64,000 bases of DNA, taken from the NCBI GenBank assembly GCA_946965045.2, contig OX337237.1, positions 1,116,001 through 1,180,000 of the forward strand, read 5' to 3'. The notes beneath the pieces were generated by a model. That model did not search any database. It saw only the letters and a program-made list of their open reading frames with translations, and was not told where the DNA came from. The translations under genes were made by a program, and so were the position numbers. The first letter of the stretch is position 1. Each line of letters opens with the position of its first letter. Below, piece after piece: positions 53,833-64,000 of the stretch. This stretch comes from Epithemia pelagica. Lineage: Eukaryota; Bacillariophyta; Bacillariophyceae; Surirellales; Surirellaceae.

Positions 53833-55476
53833 TTACGATGAAGGTTGCACGGATTCGCGCAAACTATGATTGGGTACCACAATGGGTGCCGTGTTCTTGG
53901 TCGTGGTAGTGGTATTGGCCGCGTTACGGTGGGTGGCCGTGACCACCATTCGAGTGTTTGCGGCAGTGTCCTCCTGTTCCATAAATGAGTGATTGTGGTT
54001 CCCTGGAAACAACAACGGCCACGCATGGTCTCCCAGCCACCCAATAGTGGCCGTCGGTACAATGTCGGTAAAGGGCAAGATTTCTTCCAAAAAACTCAAA
54101 TAGGGCAACCACCCCGCCGATTGCCGTTTGGTTCGTGTCGGTGCGTCGGTTTCGTGAGGATCTGGACAATACAAGGCCATGATCAAGGCCGTTTGCAAGG
54201 GCGCCCAAACGATATCCAATCCTTCTCCCACCAGAGGCAACAAATACGAAGACGATCCCACAAAATCAATGCCCAAACTCCACACCAATTGGCCCCACAT
54301 TCCTCCGGGTACGACCGTCGATCGCAACAAATGGACCGGTGTGGGACGGGGACCCGTCTGATAAATCCATTCTTGACCCGAATGTGTGTGCAACAAGGCA
54401 TGATGCAAGGGACTCAACAGTCCGGCCACATGCGTGCGACCAACCTTGGTACTGGCATACACGACGGTCCCCAACCCCACCAGAGAGGATGCGACAATGA
54501 CACCGAGGACCAAGACGGGCAAAATAAAGGGCAAGGTAACGACACAAATACCCACAACCACCGGAGTCGATACCAAGGCCATGGCCACAATAGGAGCGGT
54601 CGGAACCAACAACCATTGGACTGGTGGCATGTACGGTCCCACAATCCGTCCCAATCGAGATTCGACATCGTCCACCAAGGACAACCAGGCCTGGACCAAA
54701 TGGACCAAGGCGGCAATTTCCGATCGATACGGACCTTCCAAGGTCATTTGCAAGCGCAATGTCGGAGGAATTTCATCTTCGACATCTTCCAGAGATCCAT
54801 TAGTCGATGGTCTTGTGAGGAGTTGTTGTGGTTGTTGTTGCAGGGGTGAAGGCGATGTCGTTCCACTTCTCTGTGGATCCGTTGAAGTATTAGTTGTATT
54901 CTCCGACGAGGAGGGAGAGAGATTAAGAATGAGCCAGGTTGTTTCGTGAATGAGCAATTGATTGAGTGGATAGGAGGAAGAATATTGTGGTTTGTGGGGA
55001 TCGGAATAGACCACCGTCAAGACAGCCGTTTCCTTGTACAGTTCGGCCAAGGTGGAGGTTTCCACCACCAATTCCCCCCGACTCGTCGTTGTCGCACTAG
55101 TGCTACGATGATGCGAATGAAATTTGAACGAGTTGCGATCCTTGTGTCGTTGTACCGGTGGTCCAGTCCGAATGGTTTTGGTCTTGTGTCGTGGAGCTGT
55201 GTTGTTGTTGTCATTTGCCTCAGTGTTCCGATGGTGGTTGTCATCAACATCATTCGAAGATGACCGATACAAATCCAATTGTACGTACGACGGTGGTTCA
55301 CGGTCTGGCAAGTCGTAGGCCGACAAGACTGTCAAACGCAGTCGTCCTTTATTCTTGCTGGTAGTGCTGTTATTCGTTCTTGCAGTGTTGTTGTTGTTGC
55401 TGGTGGAGCCTTGATTCAGCAATAACCCGCCGGCTGCGGGAGGGGCAGATGTACCCAAATTGGAAGCAATGGACAT
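53833..55476 (-). CDS. C2-like domain plus multi-helix membrane protein
   Basis: Single exon, 547 residues, ATG at 55476. After an Asn/Thr/Ser-rich leader, GRLRLTVLSAYDLPDREPPSYVQLDLYR starts a domain typical of C2 beta-sandwiches (first strands and the A-x-x-L-P motif). It continues after a polar insertion through LAELYKETAVLTVVYSDPH and LLIHETTWLILNL. A second part has a helix (SEIAALVHLVQAWLSLVDDVESRLG) and a long hydrophobic block (about residues 285-345: PIVAMALVSTPVVVGICVV and LPVLVLGVIVASSLVGLGTV). Shorter hydrophobic segments and a hydrophilic tail follow. It is plausibly a calcium- or lipid-responsive membrane-tethering protein. The usual Asp pairs for calcium are not obvious, so calcium binding is uncertain. 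Exact family not recognised. Confidence 0.7.
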   Translation of the reverse strand: MSIASNLGTSAPPAAGGLLLNQGSTSNNNNTARTNNSTTSKNKGRLRLTVLSAYDLPDREPPSYVQLDLYRSSSNDVDDNHHRNTEANDNNNTAPRHKTKTIRTGPPVQRHKDRNSFKFHSHHRSTSATTTSRGELVVETSTLAELYKETAVLTVVYSDPHKPQYSSSYPLNQLLIHETTWLILNLSPSSSENTTNTSTDPQRSGTTSPSPLQQQPQQLLTRPSTNGSLEDVEDEIPPTLRLQMTLEGPYRSEIAALVHLVQAWLSLVDDVESRLGRIVGPYMPPVQWLLVPTAPIVAMALVSTPVVVGICVVTLPFILPVLVLGVIVASSLVGLGTVVYASTKVGRTHVAGLLSPLHHALLHTHSGQEWIYQTGPRPTPVHLLRSTVVPGGMWGQLVWSLGIDFVGSSSYLLPLVGEGLDIVWAPLQTALIMALYCPDPHETDAPTRTKRQSAGWLPYLSFLEEILPFTDIVPTATIGWLGDHAWPLLFPGNHNHSFMEQEDTAANTRMVVTATHRNAANTTTTTKNTAPIVVPNHSLRESVQPSS

Positions 55477-55917
55477 GTTCTACTTGTTGCCGCTTTAAGT
55501 GTTGAGGAGGGAAGACCAAGAGAGCAACGTTCATGGAGAGACCTTATCCTCTAACACCTTGTCTTTGTAGGATTCAAAGGATACATGTGACGTCGCCGCA
55601 CAAAAAAATCTTGATGAATCACTTTCATTTGGGGGTAGTGTCATGAAGTGCGACTGAAAACAGCCTTTATTTAGGGACCGCTGCTCAGCAAAGTTCTCTG
55701 CCCCTTTTTCAAGGCTACGAGCCAAGTCTATGGCCGATGGCCGCAGGGAAAATGATCCAACATTTTGTGGTTAACGGGTGGTAAGTTTAGTTGCGTTCAG
55801 TTATGTTTGGTTCGTCCAGACTCGACAGTGTGTGGTTTTTTCTTCCACGCAGGGTTTCGTCAACATCATCCTCTGTCCTTGGTTTGCTTTGCTTGGCCCG
55901 GTGTCTGTCAATGATGA
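55477..55917. other. Intergenic region between minus-strand genes
   Basis: About 440 bases; no feature recognised. Confidence 0.3.
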
Positions 55918-57652
55918 TTATTTGAACAAGGCCGAAACACTCTTTTTGGCATGAATGTTGAAAATGGCCCGGGCCAACAAATCGGCCACCGAGAGTTCCG
56001 TCAACTTTTCATTGGCTTCTCGTTGCGGTGAGGTGGGAATTGTATTTAAAATCACCACTTCTTCCATTTGCGAGGCAGCAATCCGCTCGTTGCCCGGTCC
56101 ACTGAGCAATCCATGACTGGCAAAGGCAAAGACCCGCGCGGCACCCTTGGCCTTGAGTACTTCCGCCGCCTTGCACAAGGTCCCGGCCGTATCAATCATA
56201 TCGTCCACAATAATACAGTCGCAATCTCGGACATCACCCACCAAATCCATTTGATCCACCGACCCAGCCCGGGCTCGTTGCTTGACAATCATGGCCAAAC
56301 CCAAATCAGTCATGTCATACTTTTGTTCCAAACCTTCTTTAAACTTTTTGGCCCGGTACACACCGCCGGCATCCGGACTGACAATGACCGGGTTGTTCAA
56401 GTCCTTGGATCCAAAGTAATCCAATCCCACAATTCCACCGTCCAAATTGTCCACAGGAACACGGGGTCCAAAGAAACCTTGGATTTGACCACAATGCAAA
56501 TCGACGGCAATCACACGATCCACTCCAATCGCCTCCATCAAACGAGCGACATCGGCGGCGGAAATGGGAACTCGAGCCTAGAACAATAGCAAAGAAGTAA
56601 CACACACCACATTGATGCAGAATTGGAGTGAACAGCAAGGTAAGTGAATTCAGATTGGCATGATTACAGTTGAAAAGGGGCATTTTCAAAGCCATGGGCC
56701 TTTTCATGAGTCTTTGTTTCGTACGTACCTGCATTTTGCGGTCTTGTCGGGCATATCCATAATAGGGAATGACAACGGTGATGCGTCGAGCACTAGCTCT
56801 TCGGAGAGTGGATACCATGAGAAGCAGTTCCATCAAATTGTCATTGACGGGAGGACACGTTGGTTGAACGACATAGACATCTTTTCCTCGAACATTTTCT
56901 TTAATCACCACATTGACTTCCCCATCGGCAAATCGTCCCACCGTCGCCTTCCCCAAGGGAATTCCCAAATGACGAGTCACTTCCAAGGCCAGCGACATGT
57001 TTCCATTGCCCGAGAAAATTTTTATCCCACCACGGTGTCGTTTGGCCTTTTGAGCCGATTCTTCCAAACGAGCTTCCGATTCCGTCATTTCCATGGGAAA
57101 CTCGAGAGATCCCACAAAATCGGAACTATCATCGTCAGGTGATGTAGCCTGAACTCGCAATGTGCGATTCTGTTCATCTACGGGAGCCGAGCTGGCACTT
57201 GGTTTAGCGTTGAGGGTGACATTGGGATTGCGTCCAGTGTTGGTCGCAATACCAGAGTAGTTGTACGGCCGCTTGGCCGACTCCTCCTCGTTTTGATCAA
57301 CACCCGAAAAGTTTGTTGCCGAGGATGAATATTCGTCCCTTGGTCTATGTGGGTTGGGAGCCTCCTCACAGAAGGTCAAGGCTACACCCAGCAACGCTGC
57401 CGATACAGCTGCCGAGACGACCACGGGTGCGGTCCTTTCATTGTAAGCATAAATCTTTCTTGCATGGTGGCTGCTACTACCTTGATGAACCAATCTTACA
57501 ATCCCACGAGCGCTGTTCTGACGTTGTGAAGAAAAGGTCGCCGTCCGCCATTGCTGGAGAAGGAATGAGACATATACACAAGCGTGAGAGTTGGATTCGC
57601 ACCCGGTATCCAACAAGGGATAAGACCAACCCAAACGAATGGACAAGGGCAT
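55918..57652 (-). CDS. PRPS: Ribose-phosphate pyrophosphokinase (PRPP synthetase), organelle-targeted form (two exons)
   Basis: Exon 1 is 57652-56729, intron 56728-56578 (GTACGT...TTCTAG), exon 2 is 56577-55918. The junction is phase 0, giving 527 residues. The enzyme makes 5-phosphoribosyl 1-pyrophosphate from ribose 5-phosphate and ATP for nucleotide, His and Trp synthesis. From about residue 210 it follows the family in order: [50 protein letters not shown] spliced to [26 protein letters not shown], and the PRPP-binding loop [18 protein letters not shown]. The remaining roughly 200 N-terminal residues are extra. They comprise an Arg/Ser-rich, acid-poor start with a hydrophobic stretch ([20 protein letters not shown], about residues 75-95) and then an acidic linker. 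This looks like a presequence plus membrane anchor, so a mitochondrial or plastid membrane location is inferred. Confidence 0.93.
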
Positions 57653-58150
57653 AGATTCAGCCGCATCCGTTTATGCAATGCTCAGCATGAAACTCAGTTT
57701 TTCAAGCCTTTCCAACTCACCCGGCTTCCCAGTATTGTACCACGTTCGCAGACTGCTCTTATCATCATGATCCAATCCACAATCCACAATCCACAATCCA
57801 TGCAAACGACCCAACCGACATGTCAACCAACGGCCAGCAATAACTACGTTTCAAGATGACCGATCCGCGACCCATCGCATCGACTTTCGAAATTCAAAGT
57901 CAAATTTCAAAATGGAACAGGGAAGCTGACGTTTTCGCGGCCCCGTCACATTTTCAGGGGATGATGACAAAGATACATGCGACACGAACAGGTTTCATCT
58001 GCCTGTCTTTTGCTTGACCAATGTTGTTGATTCAGAAGGACCAACGCGGCATGACGTTGACTGACACCATCACAGTTCATTTTCATTCCTGTCGTTGACA
58101 ATACTATTCATCTGATCCACTTTCAAAGTTTCAATAGAGCAACAACCAAC
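57653..58150. other. Divergent intergenic region
   Basis: About 500 bases between the PRPP synthetase gene and the plastid PH-like gene, holding both promoters. A short direct repeat of ATCCACAATCCACAATCC lies near 57780. Nothing else seen. Confidence 0.35.
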
Positions 58151-58979
58151 ATGCTTCGATCCACGATGTATCCAGTTTTGCTTTGCACCTTGCTTCTTTT
58201 GGAGGTTGTGCCTTTCTCAATAGCATTTGCCCCCATTGTGGCAACAAGAAGCAGGGTGGCTTCCTTGCACATGACCGACGAGAAAAAGGCCGAAGAAGCC
58301 GTCTTTGTGCCTCTGGAGGAAGCGCTCGAAGCTGTGGAAGCTGAGAAAGAAGACGATGAAGTTTTTGAAAAAGTAGAATCATTGGGCCGAGGATCCGCAA
58401 AAGTGAGTTCTCATAATCATCAAATGAAGAATATCCTTATGAATTCGACTGACCCAGTGTACCGCCGAAATTGATGGATTGTTTGTTGTCATCTTTTCTT
58501 GCCTTCAACAGGCGAAACGTGGTAGAAGAAAGGGTTCTAGTGCTGCGAAGAGTGGCAAAGAAACTCCTGCCAAGACCACTTTGGCCCCAGAAGAGGTTTT
58601 CTATGAGGGACCTCCTGCCATCACTGAAACCCTTGCCCCCACTCTCTCGATTGTTACAGTCATTGGAGTCATTCCTGCGGCAGCGGCATGGGCACGACAG
58701 GCGTGGGTACGCTATCGTATCACCAGCCGTCGTATTCGAGTCAACTCGGGCGTCGGAGGAAAGGATATGGCCGAAATTGTCTATCCTGACATTGTTGAGA
58801 TCCGAACAGCCCGGCGATTGTTTGGAGACGGTGACTTGGTTGCCTTTCTTCGGGATGGAGCCAAGTTTGAAATGAGGAACATTCCCAATTTTGAGGAAAC
58901 CATGGAATTTATTTTGAAACAGGTCGATGCGGATGTTGCCACACAGTATCGCGAGAAAGGTGATGTCACGAACCCCTAA
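58151..58979 (+). CDS. Plastid-targeted bacterial-PH-domain-like membrane protein (two exons)
   Basis: Exon 1 is 58151-58402, intron 58403-58511 (GTGAGT...CAACAG), exon 2 is 58512-58979. The junction is phase 0, giving 239 residues. The leader is a signal peptide (YPVLLCTLLLLEVVPFSIA) directly followed by FAP and an Arg/Ser-rich segment (IVATRSRVASLHM). This A-F-A-P junction is the ASAF-type motif of diatom bipartite plastid signals, so import into a complex plastid is likely. An acidic helix and a Lys-rich stretch follow, then two hydrophobic segments flanking 155-175 (LSIVTVIGVIPAAAAWA). The terminal domain RYRITSRRIRVNSGVGGKDMA..IVYPDIVEIRT..LFGDGDLVAFLRDGAKFEMRNIPNFEE has the pattern of bacterial PH (bPH2) domains found in cyanobacteria and plastids. 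Function of this family in plastids is not established here. Confidence 0.75.
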
Positions 58980-59270
58980 ATTCGATAAAGGACAGCAATG
59001 GTCCAAGGATCATGTCCATTGAAAGTTTCCTTGAAACTCTGGGCTTGCATTTGTTGGTATATCTTGATCTCGTCTGACGACAAGTCTGCTGGTCATCTAC
59101 GCGAATGACCGACATGCTCGTGCTATATAGTGGTTAGTAGACATAAAGAATATGTACAACAACGTTCACTTAATCCACACCAAGTATTGTGTAACATTGC
59201 GTTAGGTCCGTAGGTCAAAGCTGCAAATCTGGAGAACATTTGAGAGCAGGTGACTTGCCACGTGTAGGCT

Positions 59271-60229
59271 TTATTCACTACTTGATCTAGAGCTTAGCAC
59301 GGACTCGCCCGGTGAGAAGATGGGTACGAATGGGCCCGTTTGCGTCCCTCTCCCGTCAATTGTCTCCCACAGTTCGTTTACTATTTCAAATCGAGTCATT
59401 GTTTTGGGATCCAGCGAAATGCGACAAAAATCGTGCCGAGATGGTACCTTCTGTGAAAACAAAGCACGAAGTTCATTGAGAGAACTCAGTGAGTATATGG
59501 AGCATTAATTATGGAGATTGCCCTGGGATGTCCGAACAAGGCATTATCTATACTTACCACAAGGGCCTCGATACTTTGTTCGGGGTCGGCATCGTAGTTC
59601 CATTTAATTCCAGTACAGTCAGAGTACAGAGCAACACGTCGTCGAAGTTTTCCTTCTTCTCGTCTACGATTTTCCTCAATGTCTTCACAGGCTTCCAATT
59701 CACTTGTGGTTTCCTGCTGGTAACGTGTAATCTGGTCTTGAACCGACTTTATGGAAGCCTCTGTGCTCTGCAGCTCATTCATCAAGGACAAACGTTCATT
59801 CTGTTGTTCTTCCAATCTCTGTTTTCGTTCCTTTTCTTGTGCCGAGTGTAATTCACTTTTCTTTTGGGCATCGGCAAGTTCTTCAGACAATTTTGACAGA
59901 ATTGTATTGCCATGATTTAGTTGGTCTGCAACCCATTCGTCCATGGAGGCCTGCATGGGGAGAATCTCATTTTGGAGAAACAGAATCAGATCATCCTCCA
60001 CCTTCTCTTCATCGCTGTTTGTGCCGTTCGACATGCTGTTGCTCATTCCCTCCACCAAACCAAGATTTCGCAACTGTTGTTGAATATCTTCCCATGTGGT
60101 TTTCGCTGATCGTCGGACAAACGCGGATGAGGCCGTCGGAATGGTCGGGCCGTTGCTGTTGCTGTTGATTGTTGACGAAGATCCAGGTCCAATGTCGTCT
60201 TCATTCTTGCGCTTATGATTTAGAGTCAT
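59271..60229 (-). CDS. SPC24: Kinetochore protein Spc24 (two exons)
   Basis: Exon 1 is 60229-59558, intron 59557-59451 (GTAAGT...TTTCACAG), exon 2 is 59450-59271. The junction is phase 0, giving 283 residues. The start is the ATG at 60229 (MTLNHKRKN); upstream in-frame sequence is hydrophobic and starts from a non-ATG. The middle is a long coiled coil (about residues 105-205, ELADAQKKSELHSAQEKERK). The C-terminal globular part reads RRRVALYSDCTGIKWNYD, then across the splice SRHDFCRISLDPKTMTRFEIVNELWETID. This matches the Spc24 head: L-Y-x-x-(V/T)-x-x-I-x-W-(D/N)-Y-(D/E), then I-x-L-D and L-W-x-x-(I/V)-D. Spc24 pairs with Spc25 in the Ndc80 complex that links centromeric chromatin to microtubules. 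The head is only complete when the short second exon is included. Confidence 0.82.
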
Positions 60230-61201
60230 GATTAAATCGAACGAGAGATAAGTATTATCGCGTTTGAGAGCTGTCTCCGTCAATGTGAAGAAGTACAATA
60301 GGAAAGCAGATAATAGGAATAGGAAGGGAGGGTCAAGCAAACGACAAACAGACGACAGGAACGCTTCGTTGTTGGTCTCCTTGGGATTTGTGGCAAATTA
60401 AATTCATGCTCGCGTGATATCGAGCCCGCCTCGTGGTCAATGGTCACAGGGTATCTATCTGTACAATACTATTTAGGTGCAAACTACTACATCGAGCAGG
60501 CATCGCCTGGTGGTGGAGCCTGGAGACCCCACGCGCGCGCCGACACTTTCTCTTTTTGTACGCTGTTTTCTGTTTTGTTCATGAACTAAAAATTCAAGAT
60601 GATGCATCAATACTTCGAATCTATCGACGTCCACATATTATGGATTTGGTGCGGGAGTGTGAATTGGGTCTAGGCAAGAGCGGTTCACCTATCTACAACC
60701 TATTCACTCGCGGGAGATTCTACTGGTAGACTTGGTGAGAAGTTTGGAAAGGCGACATAATCCCTTCGATTACCTCACATTGCCAGAGCATCGAGGAATC
60801 CAGAGACCATAATGCTTCATTCTCATTTCGATGAGGAAGGACGAGCAGCCGCGGCTGATATGCCAACCAAAAATGATGAGCACCAAATCAGTAACCTCAG
60901 AAAAATGGCATCGTAGATCGTAGTGTCGTGAACTATTTCAACAAAACTCTATTCACCACAACAATCTACTGACGCAGAACCCAACTCCAAGTCCTTGGAA
61001 ATCATTGAAACCAAGATAACAGCATTGGGAGTGTCATGTTGTCCGCACAACCTTTTTTTCGAAACAAACCAAAGCCGTGGCACATCAATTCAAATGACTG
61101 ATTGGTTTGGCAAGGTGTGGTTCGTCTGGCTACAATTGTTTTCGGGGGTCCAAAACAAACAGCACTACCGAACGTCAACCATTTCGCAACGTTTGGAGTG
61201 T
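60230..61201. other. Intergenic region
   Basis: About 970 bases between two minus-strand genes. Short plus-strand frames (60433-60729, 60995-61273) lack any recognisable character. Confidence 0.35.
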
Positions 61202-63901
61202 TCAAAACGCATCCATTCCATGCAACTTGTTGGCATTTTCCATCATGATGGAACGAGCATTCTTTTTCAGTGATTCACCCATAAGTGTGTCGGCCTGTGA
61301 CCTTTTGTTGTTGTTGTTGCGCTTGTGCTTCTTCGTTTTTGCCATTGTGGACGGTTCGTCACCACCAACCTCTGAGTTGGTCCATTCAAATGCCAAGGCC
61401 GCATTACGCTTTGTCGTCTCGACGGTGGGAGTAGTGTTGGGTGTGCTCTTGTTGCTGTTGTTGTTGTTTTTCTTGTTGGTTCGGTTCGCTGTCGACGAAA
61501 ACGATGCTCCCATATGCTTGGGTGTTTCTCGAAGCGCAAAGGATCGTGCCACATGTCCCAAATGCAAGGCTTTGGCCGCAAACACATGTTTGACACATTT
61601 TTCGCGTGTCGGGTAGGCTCGAATATGGGACAAAAAGGCAGTTCGGGCCAGTTCCAACAAGAACAAATCCGATCCTTGTTGTTGTTGTTGTTGTTTTCCC
61701 TGTTGCTGTTTCTTGGAAGATTGTTTCTTCTTGAATGTCGTGTCGGTGGATGTGGGATTGCGACTGGTCGATTCCACCACCTCGTCGGTACTTCTCGCAG
61801 GGTCGATCAATGTCAGGACACATTCTTCCAGACGATGTTGGAGTTCAATGGAAAAGGCTTCGCCCAAACGCCGTTGGCTCGTATTGTTGTTGTGGTTGTT
61901 GTTCGTTTTGGGGTGGTCGGGGAGACTGGTAGTACCCCCACCCGTTCGTTGTACCCCCGCTTGTGTCAGGGTAGGACAACTTTTGGTGGCCGCCGCCATC
62001 AAGGTGGCCGAGAGAGACAGAGCCGGGAGAGGAGCAATACCGCGTTGCTTCAACAAGAGCAAGAACTCTCGTTCCGATGGCAGCAAAAACAAGAGGGAAT
62101 GTCCGGCTTTGCCGGCCCGTGCCACACGACCAGCTCGATGGACGTAGTCCGATAGTTCGGCCGGTGGGTCGTATTGAACGGTCCAATCACACTGTTCCAG
62201 ATTCAATCCCCGAGCTGCGACATCGGTTGCCAACAAGATAGCAGCCTTATTATTGTTGGTGGTGGTGTTCTTGGATGCGGGTTTCGACACGTCTGGGGAA
62301 TGGTATTTTGAGCGTGGATGGTCGGACGATTGTAGAAATTCGTGCAAGACTTGCTGCCGTTGTGCATGCGGTACACGACCATGCAGTTTGTAAATGGAAC
62401 AGGCGGATCCAAAAATCCCCCGTTGCGAGTTGGTTTGGGTAGTTGTATTTGTCTTGTTCTTGTTTGTAGTTTTGTTGTTGTTGTTATTATTCGTGTTGTT
62501 CTCATCGTCGTCATTCAGATTGGCGACAATACAGTCCATGTGTTGAAAGAGAGCATAATAAAAGTCGACACTGGCACACGTGTCCAAAAAGACCACGACA
62601 CGATTTTGTTGTTGGACAACACGTTGGACCAACAAGGCAATGAGTGCCGACAAGCGCCATTTGGCACTCACCGTCATGTGCCATTGGGCCAATTGTCGCG
62701 GCGTGGAATCCGCCAATTCGCCGGCTGGCAGGTCGTCGTCGACGTCCTGGTCCTTTTTGTCTGGAGCCGCACCATCATGTGCCGTATCCTCCCGTGCTTG
62801 TTTGGAGAGGTTCGAGGAGGCCTCCTGTTTTGGTTGTTGTTGTTGTTGTTGTGGAATATCTGCAGCTGCAGTAGACAGTGTCGACAGGGCGTCCTTGTCG
62901 TCGTCCTGTTTGGATCGGATCCAGATCCAGGAATCGGACGAGCTGTTTCCGAGCGCCAAGGTTTCGATGGCCAATTGTTGCACCGACGGAGTCACTGTGG
63001 CCGATACCAAGACCGATCTCCAGGGAATGCTTGTGGTGCGGGTGGATCCTCCTTGATTGGCGAGAATGCGTTGGACAATGTGTTGGACTTGTTCCCCCAA
63101 TCCCATATCCAACAATCGATCCGCTTCGTCCAAGACGAGCCATTCCAAATTGCTCTTTTTCATGTTCTTCTTGTTGGTGTGGTTGGTTTTGAGAGCCAGG
63201 AGCAAGGATTCGGTTTTGCACAAGTGATCCAACAATCGTCCTGGTGTCGCCACGACAATACCCAATCCCTTGCGCAATCGCATCTTTTCTGATTTACGGC
63301 TATTCATGTGGTTTTTATTCTTATTGTCGTGGTTGCCAGCACCACTGCCCAACAAACTTCCGGGAACAATCCAGTGAAAGGTTTGCGCGCAGACACGTTC
63401 GGCCAAGGCTACGGTTTGGGCGGCCAATTCTCGCGTGGGACACAAAATGATACATTTGGTACCCACTGCAGCTCGTGTGGGGGTTGGTGACCCGTCGTCC
63501 TTCGTGGTGGTGGTGGAAGTGGCCATGGCATGAAGAATGGGCAAGAGATAGGCCAAGGTTTTGCCCGATCCCGTTTCGGAATGAATCAAGAGATTCTTGG
63601 CGCGTGTCGTCGTCTGGTCGTTGGCCAAAAAGGCGGGAATGGCCCGTGCTTGAATGGAGGTGGGTTGGTTCAAGTGCAACGTGGTCTGAACCGCCTGGAC
63701 AATCCGGGGATGCAATGGCAAATCGGACCAGGAATGGGCCTGGGAAAACAAGTGGTGGGAATCCTTGGTACGACGAAACGAGGAGGACGACAATGATGAT
63801 GATCCATAGTGTCGATCCAACTCCAAGGGACGAGCATGAAATGCCAATTCCGCTTGGGTCCAGGATGGTTGCTTTGGTGGTGGTTGTTGGGAGGCCGTTG
63901 A

Positions 63902-63939
<38 letters not shown>

Positions 63940-63973
63940 GTTTGGTTTGGTGTTGGAATTCACAGGGTGGTTG
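61202..63973 (-). CDS. DEAD-box RNA helicase, DDX31/Dbp7-like, 5' end unresolved
   Basis: The frame is open from 63973 to the stop at 61202 but contains no ATG before the helicase core, so the start is outside the window, in another exon, or displaced by a frameshift. Motifs in order are the Q motif QPTSIQARAIP, Walker A SETGSGKT, PTREL, TPGR, DEAD box in LVLDEADRLLDMG, SAT, then the second RecA domain with FLDTCASVDF, LLATDVAARGLNL and HRAGRVARAG (Val-Ala where Thr-Ala is usual). Two features point to the DDX31/Dbp7 branch, which acts in 60S ribosome assembly in the nucleolus: the linker LDEADRLLDMG-x-x-x-Q and the terminal region after motif VI with LFLLPSEREFLLLLKQRGI. The C-terminus carries the family extension (FLSHIRAYPT, then LHLGHVARSFALRETP). 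Poly-Gln and poly-Asn inserts lie between the two RecA domains. Confidence 0.88.
63900..63946 (-). repeat. (CAA)n microsatellite at the helicase 5' region
   Basis: About 11 CAA triplets on the minus strand, which read as poly-Thr in the helicase frame and poly-Gln in the neighbouring frame that stays open to the window edge. Confidence 0.8.
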
Positions 63974-64000
63974 TTATTATTTCGTGTTGGTCGATAGTCG

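Noticed and set aside
53989-54849. A 286-residue plus-strand frame opposite the C2-like membrane gene
   Set aside because: Gln/Arg-rich antisense composition without any domain.

Overview
The window is eukaryotic nuclear DNA. It has dispersed single genes on both strands, short GT-AG introns (about 70-150 bases), no operons, and long low-complexity (poly-Gln, poly-Thr, poly-Ser, Pro-Thr) protein tracts. One protein carries a bipartite plastid-type leader with an A-F-A-P cleavage motif. Together with the giant Pro/Thr/Ser-repeat secreted protein, this suggests a stramenopile alga, most likely a (pennate) diatom. That assignment is inference: the sequence holds no rRNA or other marker that proves it. 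I saw no tRNA, rRNA, CRISPR array or intact transposon.

Layout, left to right. An edge-truncated coiled-coil gene (minus) diverges from a secreted, membrane-anchored EGF plus beta-propeller protein (plus). A two-exon potato-inhibitor-I family protease inhibitor (plus) follows. Then comes a 6.4-kb single-exon gene (minus) whose product combines about 30 WG/GW dipeptides, mostly in a 60-bp minisatellite, with four SUMO-interaction-like motifs and a 144-bp acidic repeat. Next are a Mo25 gene (plus), a two-exon 1,504-residue type II membrane protein with two FG-GAP-like beta-propellers (minus), and a second potato-inhibitor-I gene (minus). The second half of that membrane protein resembles the first propeller protein, and the two inhibitors are also paralogs, so two families are each represented twice within 20 kb.

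The middle (22-36 kb) carries a Rossmann-fold NAD(P)-binding gene with a probable frameshift, a proline-rich hypothetical protein, a protein joining a cyclic-nucleotide-binding domain to a mitochondrial-carrier-like region, a low-complexity hypothetical protein, and an RCC1-repeat protein with a mitochondrial-type leader. Long gene-poor gaps separate them.

From 51,015 down to 36,533 (minus) I reconstruct one nine-exon gene of 14.5 kb. All eight splice junctions keep frame and the exon lengths sum to an exact multiple of three, giving a secreted protein of about 4,579 residues. It has a signal peptide, duplicated exon-encoded Cys modules, eight copies of a Cys-containing beta-type domain I do not recognise, a roughly 1,200-residue Thr-Pro-Ser-Gly mucin-like array, a His/Met-rich insert, and two recent in-frame tandem duplications (546 and 1,023 bp). 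A cell-surface, frustule-associated or adhesive role is an inference from composition.

The right end carries compact housekeeping genes: an Elongin-B-like ubiquitin-fold protein (plus), a C2-like plus membrane protein (minus), phosphoribosyl-pyrophosphate synthetase (minus, two exons), a plastid-targeted bacterial-PH-like protein (plus, two exons), the kinetochore subunit Spc24 (minus, two exons), and a DEAD-box RNA helicase of the DDX31/Dbp7 type running to the right edge (minus).
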